64,000 bases of DNA, from positions 310,001-374,000 of the forward strand of contig NC_014933.1 of assembly GCF_000186225.1 (NCBI RefSeq), written 5' to 3'. The first letter of the stretch is position 1. Each line of letters starts with the position of its first letter. The notes under the pieces are model-generated. The model was not told the DNA's origin and searched no databases. It saw nothing but the letters and a program-made list of their open reading frames with translations. Position numbers and translations under genes: made by a program. Source of the DNA: Bacteroides helcogenes P 36-108 (GTDB taxonomy: Bacteria > Bacteroidota > Bacteroidia > Bacteroidales > Bacteroidaceae). Of the stretch, positions 50,544-59,177 are shown one piece after another.

Positions 50544-51785
50544 ATGAGAATAGACTTAGATACGTGTGAGGAAATCCTTATCACGATAACAAGAAACAAG
50601 ACACGAAGCCTGCTGACAGCGTTCGGTGTATTCTGGGGCATCTTCATGCTCGTAGCACTCATAGGCGGCGGGCAAGGGTTAAAGGAAAAGCTGCAATCGG
50701 AGTTCGAAGGATTTGCCACCAACTCCGGCTTCATCGCTGCACAGAAGACGAGTGAAGCTTACAAAGGTTTTCGTAAAGGACGATGGTGGGATTTGGAAAT
50801 GGAAGATGTGGACCGTGTACGCAGTGTGGACGGCATAGCACTTGCCACGCCTTCATTTGCTCTTTGGAGTCAGACTGCGGTTTACGGAGAAAACAAATAT
50901 GAATGTAGCGTAAAAGGATTTTACCCCGAATACGAACAGATAGAGCACCAGGAAATAACTTACGGGCGTTTTATCAACGACGTTGACATCAAAGAATCAC
51001 GCAAAGTCTGCGTAATCGGCAAACGTGTTTACGAGAGCCTTTTTAAATCGGGAGAAGATCCCTGTGGCAAGTATATCCGGGTAAATGGCATTTATTACCG
51101 GATAATCGGAATGTGCTCTTCCGAAGGCAATGTCAACATCCAAGGCCAGGCTTCCGAAGCTATTGTGCTACCTTTTACCACCATGCAGCAGACCTACAAT
51201 CTGGGGGGGAAATTGGATGTAGTATGTTTCATCATGAAACCGGGCGTAAAGGTGACAGATGTGGAGCCGGAAGTGGAACGTCTTGTAAAGGAAGCGCATT
51301 ACATTTCACCGGACGACAAGCAGGCCATCATGTTTCTGAATGCAGAAGCGATGTTCTCCATGATGGATAACCTGATGTCCGGTGTGAATATCCTGATCTG
51401 GATGGTAGGCTTGGGCACTTTGTTTGCCGGAGCTATCGGTGTATCCAACATCATGATGGTCACCGTAAAGGAGCGTACCACGGAAATAGGCATCCGCCGC
51501 GCCATAGGTGCACAACCCAAGGACATCTTGCAACAGATTCTCTCTGAAAGTATGGTACTGACTACCGCAGCCGGCATGGCGGGTATTTCTTTTGCCGTAC
51601 TGGTGCTGCAAGTGCTGGAAACTGCCACAAACGATCCAGGAGTGATAAAGACACACTTTCAGGTATCCTTCGGGCTGGCGATAGGCACATGCCTGCTACT
51701 TATAGCCTTAGGTATGCTTGCCGGACTGGCGCCCGCTTACAGGGCTATGGCAATAAAGCCGATAGAAGCCATCAGGGACGAATAA
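50544..51785 (+). CDS. MacB-like ABC permease (second)
   Basis: A 413-residue paralogue of the preceding permease with the same plan: N-terminal helix (SLLTAFGVFWGIFMLVALIG), MacB_PCD periplasmic domain, FtsX domain with GTLFAGAIGVSNIMMVTVKERTTEIGIRRAIGAQ and terminal PIEAIRDE. Two different permeases with one ATPase suggest a heterodimeric exporter. Gap to the previous gene is 32 bp and to the adaptor 76 bp. Confidence 0.92.
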   Translation: MRIDLDTCEEILITITRNKTRSLLTAFGVFWGIFMLVALIGGGQGLKEKLQSEFEGFATNSGFIAAQKTSEAYKGFRKGRWWDLEMEDVDRVRSVDGIALATPSFALWSQTAVYGENKYECSVKGFYPEYEQIEHQEITYGRFINDVDIKESRKVCVIGKRVYESLFKSGEDPCGKYIRVNGIYYRIIGMCSSEGNVNIQGQASEAIVLPFTTMQQTYNLGGKLDVVCFIMKPGVKVTDVEPEVERLVKEAHYISPDDKQAIMFLNAEAMFSMMDNLMSGVNILIWMVGLGTLFAGAIGVSNIMMVTVKERTTEIGIRRAIGAQPKDILQQILSESMVLTTAAGMAGISFAVLVLQVLETATNDPGVIKTHFQVSFGLAIGTCLLLIALGMLAGLAPAYRAMAIKPIEAIRDE

Positions 51786-51861
51786 AAATCTGCCCCGAAG
51801 ACAACCCGCATGGAAGAAAGAATAGAAAATGAAGAATAAACAAATATAAAAAAATATTAAG

Positions 51862-52968
51862 ATGAAAACCAAGAAGTATCTGAAAATCGCGTCACTGGTC
51901 ATCGTTGCCGCACTGTTTGTATGGACATTCGTGTTCCTATATCAAAAGTCGCAACCCAAGGTGATTGTTTATGAAACCATCAATGCTGAAGTGGCCGACC
52001 TTGAAAAGACAACCGTAGCCACCGGAAAAGTAGAACCGAGAGACGAAGTTCTTATCAAGCCTCAAATCTCCGGCATCATCTCCGAGGTATATAAAGAAGC
52101 GGGACAAAGCATCAGGCAAGGTGAAGTGATAGCCAAAGTAAAAGTTATTCCCGAATTGGGAACCCTGAACTCGGCCGAAAGCCGCGTGCGTCTCGCCAAA
52201 ATCAGTGCCACACAAGCGGAAACCGACTTCTCGCGCATAGAAAAGCTATATAAAGACAAGCTCATCAGCCGTGAGGAATACGAGAAGGGCGAAGTGACCG
52301 TGAAGCAGGCACGCGAAGAATTGCAGACTGCCAAAGACAATCTGGAAATCGTGAAGGAAGGCATCACCAAGAACAGCGCCTCTTTCAGCAGCACACTTAT
52401 CCGAAGCACCATCGATGGTCTGATTCTGGACGTCCCCATCAAAGTGGGTAACTCCGTAATCATGAGCAACACTTTCAATGACGGAACAACTATCGCCACC
52501 ATAGCCAACATGAACGATCTTATCTTCAAAGGAAAGATTGACGAAACCGAAGTGGGGCGCGTACACGAAGGTATGCCTGTGAAGCTGACCATCGGAGCTT
52601 TGCAAAACGTTTCCTTCAACGCCGTACTGGAGTACATCTCTCCAAAGGGTGTAGAAGAAAATGGCGCCAACCAGTTCGAAATCAAAGCTGCGATAGCCGC
52701 ACCGGACAGTGTACAGATTCGTTCGGGCTACTCCGCCAATGCCGAGATTGTACTGGAACGCGCACAAAAGACACTGGCCTTGCCGGAAAGTACGGTTGAA
52801 TTCAGCGGTGACAGTACCTTTGTATATATACTGACGGACAGCGTGCCGACACAGAAATTCGAGCGCCGACAAATCAAAGTCGGCATGAGCGACGGCATCA
52901 AGATTGCTGTCAAAAGCGGAATCACCGCCAAAGACAAGGTGCGCGGAGCCGAGAAAAAAGACAAATGA
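51862..52968 (+). CDS. MacA-like periplasmic adaptor (membrane fusion protein)
   Basis: A 368-residue protein with an N-terminal membrane anchor (IASLVIVAALFVWTFVFL), a lipoyl half (ATGKVEPRDEVLIKPQISGIISEVYKEAGQSIRQGEVIAKV), an alpha-helical hairpin (about 95-170), the second lipoyl half (STIDGLILDVPIKVGNSVI), a beta-barrel domain and a membrane-proximal domain. It would join the inner-membrane ABC exporter to the TolC-like channel encoded 28 bp downstream. Confidence 0.92.
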   Translation: MKTKKYLKIASLVIVAALFVWTFVFLYQKSQPKVIVYETINAEVADLEKTTVATGKVEPRDEVLIKPQISGIISEVYKEAGQSIRQGEVIAKVKVIPELGTLNSAESRVRLAKISATQAETDFSRIEKLYKDKLISREEYEKGEVTVKQAREELQTAKDNLEIVKEGITKNSASFSSTLIRSTIDGLILDVPIKVGNSVIMSNTFNDGTTIATIANMNDLIFKGKIDETEVGRVHEGMPVKLTIGALQNVSFNAVLEYISPKGVEENGANQFEIKAAIAAPDSVQIRSGYSANAEIVLERAQKTLALPESTVEFSGDSTFVYILTDSVPTQKFERRQIKVGMSDGIKIAVKSGITAKDKVRGAEKKDK

Positions 52969-52996
52969 CTTTAAACAGACTTAAAGGAGAAACATT

Positions 52997-54325
52997 ATGA
53001 ACAAAAAGATATTCCTCTGTCTTGTCACAGCCTGTTACCTATCGGCACAGGCTCAAGAACGCTGGACTTTACGCCAATGCATCGACTATGCCATCGAGCA
53101 CAATATCGACATTCGCAGAACCGCCAATGCAACCGAGCAAAGCGCCGTGGACGTCAATACCGCTAAATGGGCACGACTCCCGAATTTAAATGGCAGCGCC
53201 GGTCAAAGTTGGAACTGGGGACGTACGCAGACCGCCGTCAAAAATGAAAATACCGGTGACTACTCTACCGTATATGTCAATACCAGCAGTAACGGGACAA
53301 ATATGAACCTCAGCACCAGTATCCCTGTTTTCACAGGCCTGGAAATTCCTAACCAATACGCATTGGCTAAATTGAACCTGAAAGCTGCCATGGCCGATCT
53401 TGAAAAAGCCAAAGAAGATATTTCCATCAATATAGCCTCGGCCTACCTACAAGCATTGTTCAATGAGGAACTGCATCAGGTGGCTTTGGGACAGGTGCAA
53501 TTGAGCAAGGAGCAATATGCCCGTATCAACCGCCTGGCCGAGCTGGGCAAAGCATCCCCAGCAGAGGTGGCGGAAGCTAAGTCGCGGGTGGCGCAGGACG
53601 AAATGAGTGCCGTACAAGCAAGAAACAACTACAAACTGGCCCTGCTCGATCTCAGCCAGCTCATAGAACTGGAAACTCCGGAAGGTTTCACTCTGGAATC
53701 GCCCGCTGTCAATCCAAGCTTGACACCTTTGACACCTCCGGATGACATCTTCCAGACAGCTTTGGTAAACAAATCGTCCATACAAGCAGCACAATACCGT
53801 CTTGAAGGCAGCAAGCACAACATACGCATTGCCCAAAGCGCTTTCTATCCGCAACTGTCATTGAATGGCAGCCTCGGCACAAACTACTACTCCACCATCA
53901 ACCGCACTTTCAGCCAGCAGATGAGTGACAACTTCAGCAAGTATGTGGGACTTAACCTCAGCGTTCCCATCTTCAATCGGTTTGCCACCCGCAACCGTGT
54001 ACGCACGGCACGCCTGCAACGCGAAAATTATGCTTTGCAGTTGGATAATGCCAAGAAAACACTCTACAAGGAGATACAACAGGCATGGTACAAAGCGACA
54101 GCAGCCGAAAGCAAATACACCAGCAGTCATACCGCAGCCCTTGCCAGCGAAGAATCGTTCAAACTGATGAGCGAAAAATACGAGAATGGAAAAGCCAATG
54201 CCGTAGAGTACAATGAGGCCAAGCAAAACCTGATGAAAGCACAATCTGACGAACTGCAGGCCAAATACGATTATCTGTTCAGCTCCAAGATACTGGATTT
54301 CTATAAAGGAGTCCCCATTGAATAA
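52997..54325 (+). CDS. TolC-family outer-membrane efflux protein
   Basis: A 442-residue exported protein (signal peptide ending SAQAQ) with the two-repeat TolC layout: WTLRQCIDYAIEHNIDIRR start, LPNLNGSAGQSWNWG, helical barrel segments (NIASAYLQALFNEELHQVA) and the repeat counterpart AQSAFYPQLSLNGSLG. It completes a tripartite exporter with the preceding genes. Substrate is unknown; relatives export macrolides, peptides or lipoproteins. A strong terminator follows. Confidence 0.92.
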   Translation: MNKKIFLCLVTACYLSAQAQERWTLRQCIDYAIEHNIDIRRTANATEQSAVDVNTAKWARLPNLNGSAGQSWNWGRTQTAVKNENTGDYSTVYVNTSSNGTNMNLSTSIPVFTGLEIPNQYALAKLNLKAAMADLEKAKEDISINIASAYLQALFNEELHQVALGQVQLSKEQYARINRLAELGKASPAEVAEAKSRVAQDEMSAVQARNNYKLALLDLSQLIELETPEGFTLESPAVNPSLTPLTPPDDIFQTALVNKSSIQAAQYRLEGSKHNIRIAQSAFYPQLSLNGSLGTNYYSTINRTFSQQMSDNFSKYVGLNLSVPIFNRFATRNRVRTARLQRENYALQLDNAKKTLYKEIQQAWYKATAAESKYTSSHTAALASEESFKLMSEKYENGKANAVEYNEAKQNLMKAQSDELQAKYDYLFSSKILDFYKGVPIE

Positions 54326-54389
54326 AGTGTTCCAAAATCAGCTTATGGCATGATATTTCAAATATGAAATTTAGTTGTTGTGTTTGATT

Positions 54390-54431
54390 CTCCCCTCTTA
54401 TATTTTCCGAAGGAAAAAAGAGGGGAGTTTT
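54390..54431 (+). terminator. Terminator of the exporter operon
   Basis: CTCCCCTCTT (54390-54399) pairs perfectly with AAGAGGGGAG (54418-54427), with an inner TTTTCC/GGAAAA stem, followed by TTTT. It starts 64 bp after the TolC stop. Confidence 0.85.
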
Positions 54432-54462
54432 AATATTTCAAGAAACCATAAGGCATACCGGT

Positions 54463-56460
54463 ATGGACATGGTTTGCGGATATTCCCAAAGAAAAAAGAG
54501 AAAAGAAATGACCAAAAGAATAATTGTTAAAGCAACGGCCGGATGCAGTCTCCTGTTTCTGCTGGCATTGGCAACATTGTATGTCTGCCGCACCACTCTA
54601 TTACAACGGATGGCGGACAAACATATCACCCGTATAGAAACACGCTATGGACTGAATGTATCTTATGCCGACTTAGCCATGAAGGGTTTGAGCACCGTCT
54701 GCCTCAAAGGATTGTCTGTGATTCCCGAACATCGCGACACACTACTCTCTTTGCAGTCGCTCGATATTCGTATAGGTTTGTGGCAACTGCTTTGGGGCAA
54801 TATCAACGTAAAAGATGTCCGGATGGACGGATTGAAGCTCAACTTCATCAAGCGGGATTCCGTTGCAAATTACGATTTTTTGTTCCTTCCACCGGATGCC
54901 GACAGGAATATTGCCCACACAGAGAAAGAAAAGACCAGCAACTATGCTCGCCGCACCAATACGATTCTGAATCTGCTGTTCGGCATACTCCCCGCCAACG
55001 GAGAACTGACCGACCTCTGCATCAGCGAACGTAAAAACCATAATTTTGTCACTTTCCGCATTCCGAAATTCAGTATTTTCGAGAATCGGTTCCGATCCGA
55101 TATTTCTGTCATTGAAGATACCATTGTACAACAATGGCATACAATAGGAGAAATAAACTCATCTGCACGAAAGCTAAGTATCAGTATCTCGGCTCCACAC
55201 TTGAGAATTCCTTACGTCCACCGCCGTTTGGGTGCTGAAATAGAATTTGACAGCCTTGTATGCAGTCTCTCACAAGGGAAGACGGAAGGAGAGAAGGCAC
55301 GCCTCACCGGACAATCCGAAGTACGCGGCCTACACCTATACCACAAACGCCTTTCTCCGGAAACCATCAATCTGAATCAAGGGAAATTAGACTTCCATCT
55401 GAACATCACCTCACAGGTTATAGAGCTGGACAGCACAAGTCTCATCCGCTTCAACTCGCTAACTTTTCATCCTTACCTGAGAGTAAGATGGAAAAGAGAC
55501 AATGCGCTGGAGAAAGCACTACACCTCACCGCCTCTGTCCATAAGCCGTGGTTCCCGGCAGAAGAGCTGTTCCGTTCGCTACCCAAGGGGCTGTTTGACA
55601 ATCTGGAAGGTATCCGGACCTCCGGACAATTGGCCTTTCATTTTCTGCTGGATGTGGACTTCGCACATCCGGACAGCATGAAACTGGAATCGTCTCTGAA
55701 TGAAAAAGATTTCCGGATTCTCAGTTACGGCAAAACAGACCTTCGCAAAATGTCCGGCGAATTTGAATATACGGCTTATGAAAACGGACAACCGGTACGC
55801 ACTTTCCCCGTCGGTCCGTCTTGGAAAGGTTTCACACCGCTGGACAGCATCCCTCCTTTACTCCAAATGTCGGTTATGCAAAGTGAAGACGGCGCTTTCT
55901 TCTATCACCGGGGGTTTCTGCCCGATGCCATGCGTGAAGCATTGATCCACGACCTGAAAGTACGCAGCTTTGCACGGGGAGGAAGTACGATATCCATGCA
56001 ACTGGTAAAAAACATTTTTTTGAACCGGAGCAAGAATATCGCCCGGAAACTGGAAGAGGCACTTATAGTATGGCTGATAGAAACAAAACGGCTGACATCA
56101 AAAGACAGAATGTACGAGGTGTATCTCAATATTGCAGAATGGGGACCGATGATTTACGGAATACGGGAAGCATCCGAGTTTTATTTCAATAAATATCCTT
56201 CGCAGTTGAACATAGAAGAATGCATCTTCCTTGCATCTATCATCCCCAAGCCCAAACACTTCAAAAATTCATTTACCGGAGATGGCAGACTGAAAGATAA
56301 TCAGGAAGGATATTTTCGCCTGATTACAGAAAGGCTGGTGAAGAAAGGAATAATCAGTGAGGCGGAAGCCTCACTGGTAAACATCGAAAAACTGGTACTG
56401 AAAGGAACGGCAAAAGAATATTTCACCTCATCGGTTCCTCTTTCTCTCCACAGACCGTGA
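54463..56460 (+). CDS. AsmA-like domain fused to a GT51 peptidoglycan glycosyltransferase
   Basis: A 665-residue protein (650 if the Met at 54508 is used). A membrane anchor near the N-terminus (SLLFLLALATLYVC) is followed by an AsmA/TamB-like region (about 40-440: NINVKDVRMDGLKLNFI, IRTSGQLAFHFLLDVDF) and a C-terminal GT51 domain with the conserved blocks: E475 in SEDGAFFYHRGF, ARGGSTISMQLVKNIFL, KLEEALIVWLIE, YEVYLNIAEWG. There is no penicillin-binding transpeptidase domain. GT51 enzymes polymerise lipid II glycan strands, as in MtgA. The large AsmA-like periplasmic part is an uncommon partner. The 3' end overlaps the convergent gene by 33 bp. Confidence 0.85.
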   Translation: MDMVCGYSQRKKRKEMTKRIIVKATAGCSLLFLLALATLYVCRTTLLQRMADKHITRIETRYGLNVSYADLAMKGLSTVCLKGLSVIPEHRDTLLSLQSLDIRIGLWQLLWGNINVKDVRMDGLKLNFIKRDSVANYDFLFLPPDADRNIAHTEKEKTSNYARRTNTILNLLFGILPANGELTDLCISERKNHNFVTFRIPKFSIFENRFRSDISVIEDTIVQQWHTIGEINSSARKLSISISAPHLRIPYVHRRLGAEIEFDSLVCSLSQGKTEGEKARLTGQSEVRGLHLYHKRLSPETINLNQGKLDFHLNITSQVIELDSTSLIRFNSLTFHPYLRVRWKRDNALEKALHLTASVHKPWFPAEELFRSLPKGLFDNLEGIRTSGQLAFHFLLDVDFAHPDSMKLESSLNEKDFRILSYGKTDLRKMSGEFEYTAYENGQPVRTFPVGPSWKGFTPLDSIPPLLQMSVMQSEDGAFFYHRGFLPDAMREALIHDLKVRSFARGGSTISMQLVKNIFLNRSKNIARKLEEALIVWLIETKRLTSKDRMYEVYLNIAEWGPMIYGIREASEFYFNKYPSQLNIEECIFLASIIPKPKHFKNSFTGDGRLKDNQEGYFRLITERLVKKGIISEAEASLVNIEKLVLKGTAKEYFTSSVPLSLHRP

Positions 56461-57255
56461 AGAATGCGAAGATTCTCTTTCGGAAGAACGTATTTCGGAA
56501 AAATTACTGCGACGGGTGTTGCTTTCCGATCTCGATCTCCTGACGCCAGAAGAAGAACTCCTCCCTTCTTCGGACTCTGTATTTACTCTGCTCCGACGAG
56601 TTGTACCCCTACTATAATTTCCCGTTCGGGTAGTTCCGGAAGGACGGACACCGGAATCCGGACGAATATTTACCGAACCGAAATCAGAATGACGGGTAGT
56701 ACGATATGATCTGTTATCCCGGATGCGGTATGCTCCACTGTAAGCAGAGTGGTTATAACGTCCCCGGTAATAGCTCATATTAGGATAATGAGTACGATAA
56801 TGCCCGCCGCAATATGTACGGTAATGGTATGGACGCGGAAAGTAAAAATGATTATGGTTGGTATAATTCAAATAAACACGAAACTCCCAGCGCCCGCCAC
56901 TTACATAAACCGGACGATAAAAGCAGGAAGCCTGCATAAAACTGCCGTATTGCCGGCTGCTCAACACCCAACGCAAATCATCATTACGCACATCCAAATA
57001 ATCATAATAGCGGTTCAACGCCCATTCCTCTCCCCGAAGCACATCATCCATCAAGAAACGTATGGCATTGATAAAATCATAGTTGATTTCATATACATCA
57101 TTATACTGCTCTGTATTCAGATTCAGCTCATAAGCCATCTTGTCCGTAAGGAAACGGGTTTCCTTACGCACTCTACTGTTACTCATGGCCGCGCTGTAAA
57201 CAACTGTACTCATTACAACGGCGATAAATACAAATATAATCCGTTTCATAATCAT
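56428..57255 (-). CDS. Secreted basic protein with Ser/Arg-rich tail, function unknown
   Basis: A 275-residue protein with a signal peptide (IIFVFIAVVMSTVVYSA). Residues about 30-120 are a helical domain (TDKMAYELNLNTEQYNDVYEINYDFINAI) that resembles Spy/CpxP-like or related Bacteroidales stress-protein helices. Then comes a Tyr/His-rich stretch (about 130-190) and a low-complexity Ser/Arg/Glu tail (about 195-275). The family was not recognised. A basic extracytoplasmic tail could bind peptidoglycan or polyanionic surface polymers. It lies 6 bp after the DUF4476 gene and is convergent with, and overlaps, the GT51 gene. Confidence 0.65.
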   Translation of the reverse strand: MIMKRIIFVFIAVVMSTVVYSAAMSNSRVRKETRFLTDKMAYELNLNTEQYNDVYEINYDFINAIRFLMDDVLRGEEWALNRYYDYLDVRNDDLRWVLSSRQYGSFMQASCFYRPVYVSGGRWEFRVYLNYTNHNHFYFPRPYHYRTYCGGHYRTHYPNMSYYRGRYNHSAYSGAYRIRDNRSYRTTRHSDFGSVNIRPDSGVRPSGTTRTGNYSRGTTRRSRVNTESEEGRSSSSGVRRSRSESNTRRSNFSEIRSSERESSHSSRSVERKRNR

Positions 57256-57261
57256 TCGATT

Positions 57262-57897
57262 TTAGTTATTTGTAGCATGATATTGTCTGATAAAGGCACT
57301 TATCTCGTTCTTATCTGTCGAGAAGTCCAGCTTATCTATCGCATAATAAAAATTCGGCTTATCTACTATTTTAGGATACATCCTCTTCATCAGCTCCTTC
57401 TTTTCACTGCTGAAGCTGTAAAACTCCATCAGACGGATGCACTGATCAGTAGTGAAACAAGAAGTTTGTAAAGCATGGTCAAGTACCGTTTTGCGGTCGG
57501 AATCGAAAACCTGTTTCTTCATCAATTCTATAAACTGTTCAAAAGCAGAAGAGGACATCACAAGTTGATCATGCCATTTTCCTCCCATCGGTCTGCCACC
57601 CGGGATAAATATTTCTGTCACCTCGCCAATGAAGCAACTCACACATTCATCATACAAAAGGTTTTCTCTGCGAAGATTCTCACCACGAGAGGTTGCTGCA
57701 TAAATTTCTACCCGGTAACTTCCTCGCAGATTGGCAACGAAACAACTGAATGTGGGCAAACAAACCGGCTGACCGTCCACCACTACTACAATCTTCCGAT
57801 AAGGGCTTTCTATGCGAATTCCATCGACCGATTCCGCTTTTGCGTCTGAAAATGCGAATAGAGCCAGACAAATACTTAACATTAAATGACGTATCAT
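57262..57897 (-). CDS. DUF4476-domain exported protein
   Basis: A 211-residue protein with a signal peptide (MLSICLALFAFSDAKA). The C-terminal 95 residues match the DUF4476 pattern: FEQFIELMKKQVFDSDRKTVLDHALQTSCFTTDQCIRLMEFYSFSSEKKELMKRMYPKIVD. The domain is common in exported Bacteroidetes proteins and has no known activity. It is first of a two-gene unit with the Ser/Arg-rich protein; a -7 box precedes it (57920-57927). Confidence 0.8.
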   Translation of the reverse strand: MIRHLMLSICLALFAFSDAKAESVDGIRIESPYRKIVVVVDGQPVCLPTFSCFVANLRGSYRVEIYAATSRGENLRRENLLYDECVSCFIGEVTEIFIPGGRPMGGKWHDQLVMSSSAFEQFIELMKKQVFDSDRKTVLDHALQTSCFTTDQCIRLMEFYSFSSEKKELMKRMYPKIVDKPNFYYAIDKLDFSTDKNEISAFIRQYHATNN

Positions 57898-57919
57898 GGT
57901 ATTCTTTTTTTTTATACTA

Positions 57920-57927
57920 CAAAAATA
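57920..57927 (-). promoter_or_regulatory. Putative promoter -7 box of the DUF4476 unit
   Basis: The minus strand reads TATTTTTG (TAnnTTTG), about 23 nt before the ATG at 57897. Confidence 0.45.
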
Positions 57928-57997
57928 GGGAGAAGAAATCCCCCCTCCCTAATGATTGTCTCTATTTATGAATAGGGAAATTCCTAATGTCCGCAGA

Positions 57998-58834
57998 CTA
58001 ATTCCTAATCTCAATGCCGTTTTCATCCAATATAAGCAGACGTTTCTTATACAGATCACCCACAGCCTTTTTAAAGGTCTTCTTGCTTACTCCGAAGACA
58101 GCATAAATATCTTCCGCCGGGCTTTTGTCATTCAAAGTGATTCGCCCACCCTGCCTGCGGATATAATCCAACAAAACAGAAGAAAAATCATTCACTTTGG
58201 CAGGCCCCGCTTTCTGTAATTCCAAGTCTATCTTACCATCTTCACGCACTTGTTTCACATAAGCCTTCAACACCATGCCTGTGTGTAGTGGCTGGAATAT
58301 CTCGCTATCGTACAACAGACCACCATACAGGTTCTCTATAATCACTTTAAAGCCTAAATCCGTTTTCTGCCAAATCAAAACATCCACTTCTTGTCCCGGC
58401 TCATAGGAGGCCTTTTCTTTGGAGAGATAACGATCCACTTTAGCCGAAGCTACGATACGATAACTTTCATCATCCAGATGTGCATGGATGACGTAACTCT
58501 TACCCACCTGCATCTTCATTTTCTGCTCACGGAAAGGTACGAACAAATCTTTCATCAATCCCCAGTTAAGGAAAGCACCGTACTGATTTATCCATGCCAC
58601 CTCCAAATAGGCAAACTGCCCTACCTGTACCAAGGGTGTCAGCGTTGTAGCAACCAAACGTTCTTCATTATCAAGATATATAAAAACGTTCAATTCATCT
58701 CCCACCTTACAGTCTTTAGGAACATAGCGGGACGGAAGCAGAATTTCGCCTTCTTCACCGCCATCCAGATACATGCCGAAATCGACTTCCTTTACTACTG
58801 TCAGTGTATTGTACTTTCCTAACTCAATGCTCAT
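57998..58834 (-). CDS. CvfB-like S1 RNA-binding protein
   Basis: A 278-residue cytoplasmic protein with tandem S1-like domains (VVKEVDFGMYLDGGEEGEILLPSRYVP; EVAWINQYGAFLNWGLMKDLFVPFREQ; GMVLKAYVKQVREDGKIDLELQ) and a C-terminal winged-helix (GRITLNDKSPAEDIYAVFGVSKKTFKKAVGDLYKKRLI-type). This is the CvfB/YitL layout, named from a staphylococcal virulence regulator that binds RNA. It has its own promoter box at 58854-58861. Confidence 0.9.
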   Translation of the reverse strand: MSIELGKYNTLTVVKEVDFGMYLDGGEEGEILLPSRYVPKDCKVGDELNVFIYLDNEERLVATTLTPLVQVGQFAYLEVAWINQYGAFLNWGLMKDLFVPFREQKMKMQVGKSYVIHAHLDDESYRIVASAKVDRYLSKEKASYEPGQEVDVLIWQKTDLGFKVIIENLYGGLLYDSEIFQPLHTGMVLKAYVKQVREDGKIDLELQKAGPAKVNDFSSVLLDYIRRQGGRITLNDKSPAEDIYAVFGVSKKTFKKAVGDLYKKRLLILDENGIEIRN

Positions 58835-58853
58835 AACTTTGTTACTTTGGGTA

Positions 58854-58861
58854 CAAAGATA
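58854..58861 (-). promoter_or_regulatory. Putative promoter -7 box of the CvfB-like gene
   Basis: The minus strand reads TATCTTTG (TAnnTTTG), about 20 nt before the start at 58834. Confidence 0.5.
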
Positions 58862-59003
58862 AGAAATAAAAATGAGACAGAGTGTAAGATAAAGAAGAAG
58901 GTTGTAAACAAGCGATTTAGGTGATGATCAGATAAAGCTGAACAAGTAATCGATATTTCGAAGAATAAAGACAAATAGCCCTACAATAAAAATTTTATAA
59001 ACA

Positions 59004-59034
59004 TTGGTGTATATCACAAAAAAGGATACCTTTG
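59004..59034 (+). promoter_or_regulatory. Putative promoter of the membrane AraC regulator
   Basis: The plus strand shows TTGG (59004-59007), a 19-bp spacer and TACCTTTG (59027-59034), close to consensus. The leader would be about 137 nt. The rest of the 58835-59177 gap is AT-rich with no recognised element apart from the divergent CvfB promoter. Confidence 0.5.
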
Positions 59035-59177
59035 TAAAGTGACAACATGCTAAAGTTATATACAACAGTGGGGCATCATAAACGGCAGAAGCATCTACCA
59101 GGAATTCAGTGCAATAAACAAGGAGAATATGCACATTTCTTGATGTCCCGCTACGCCTTATCTTAAAATCACAGGCT

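Noticed and set aside
59047..59166. A 39-codon frame in the leader of the membrane AraC gene
   Set aside because: No signal, family or ribosome-site support; its product looks random. It could be a leader peptide but nothing supports it.
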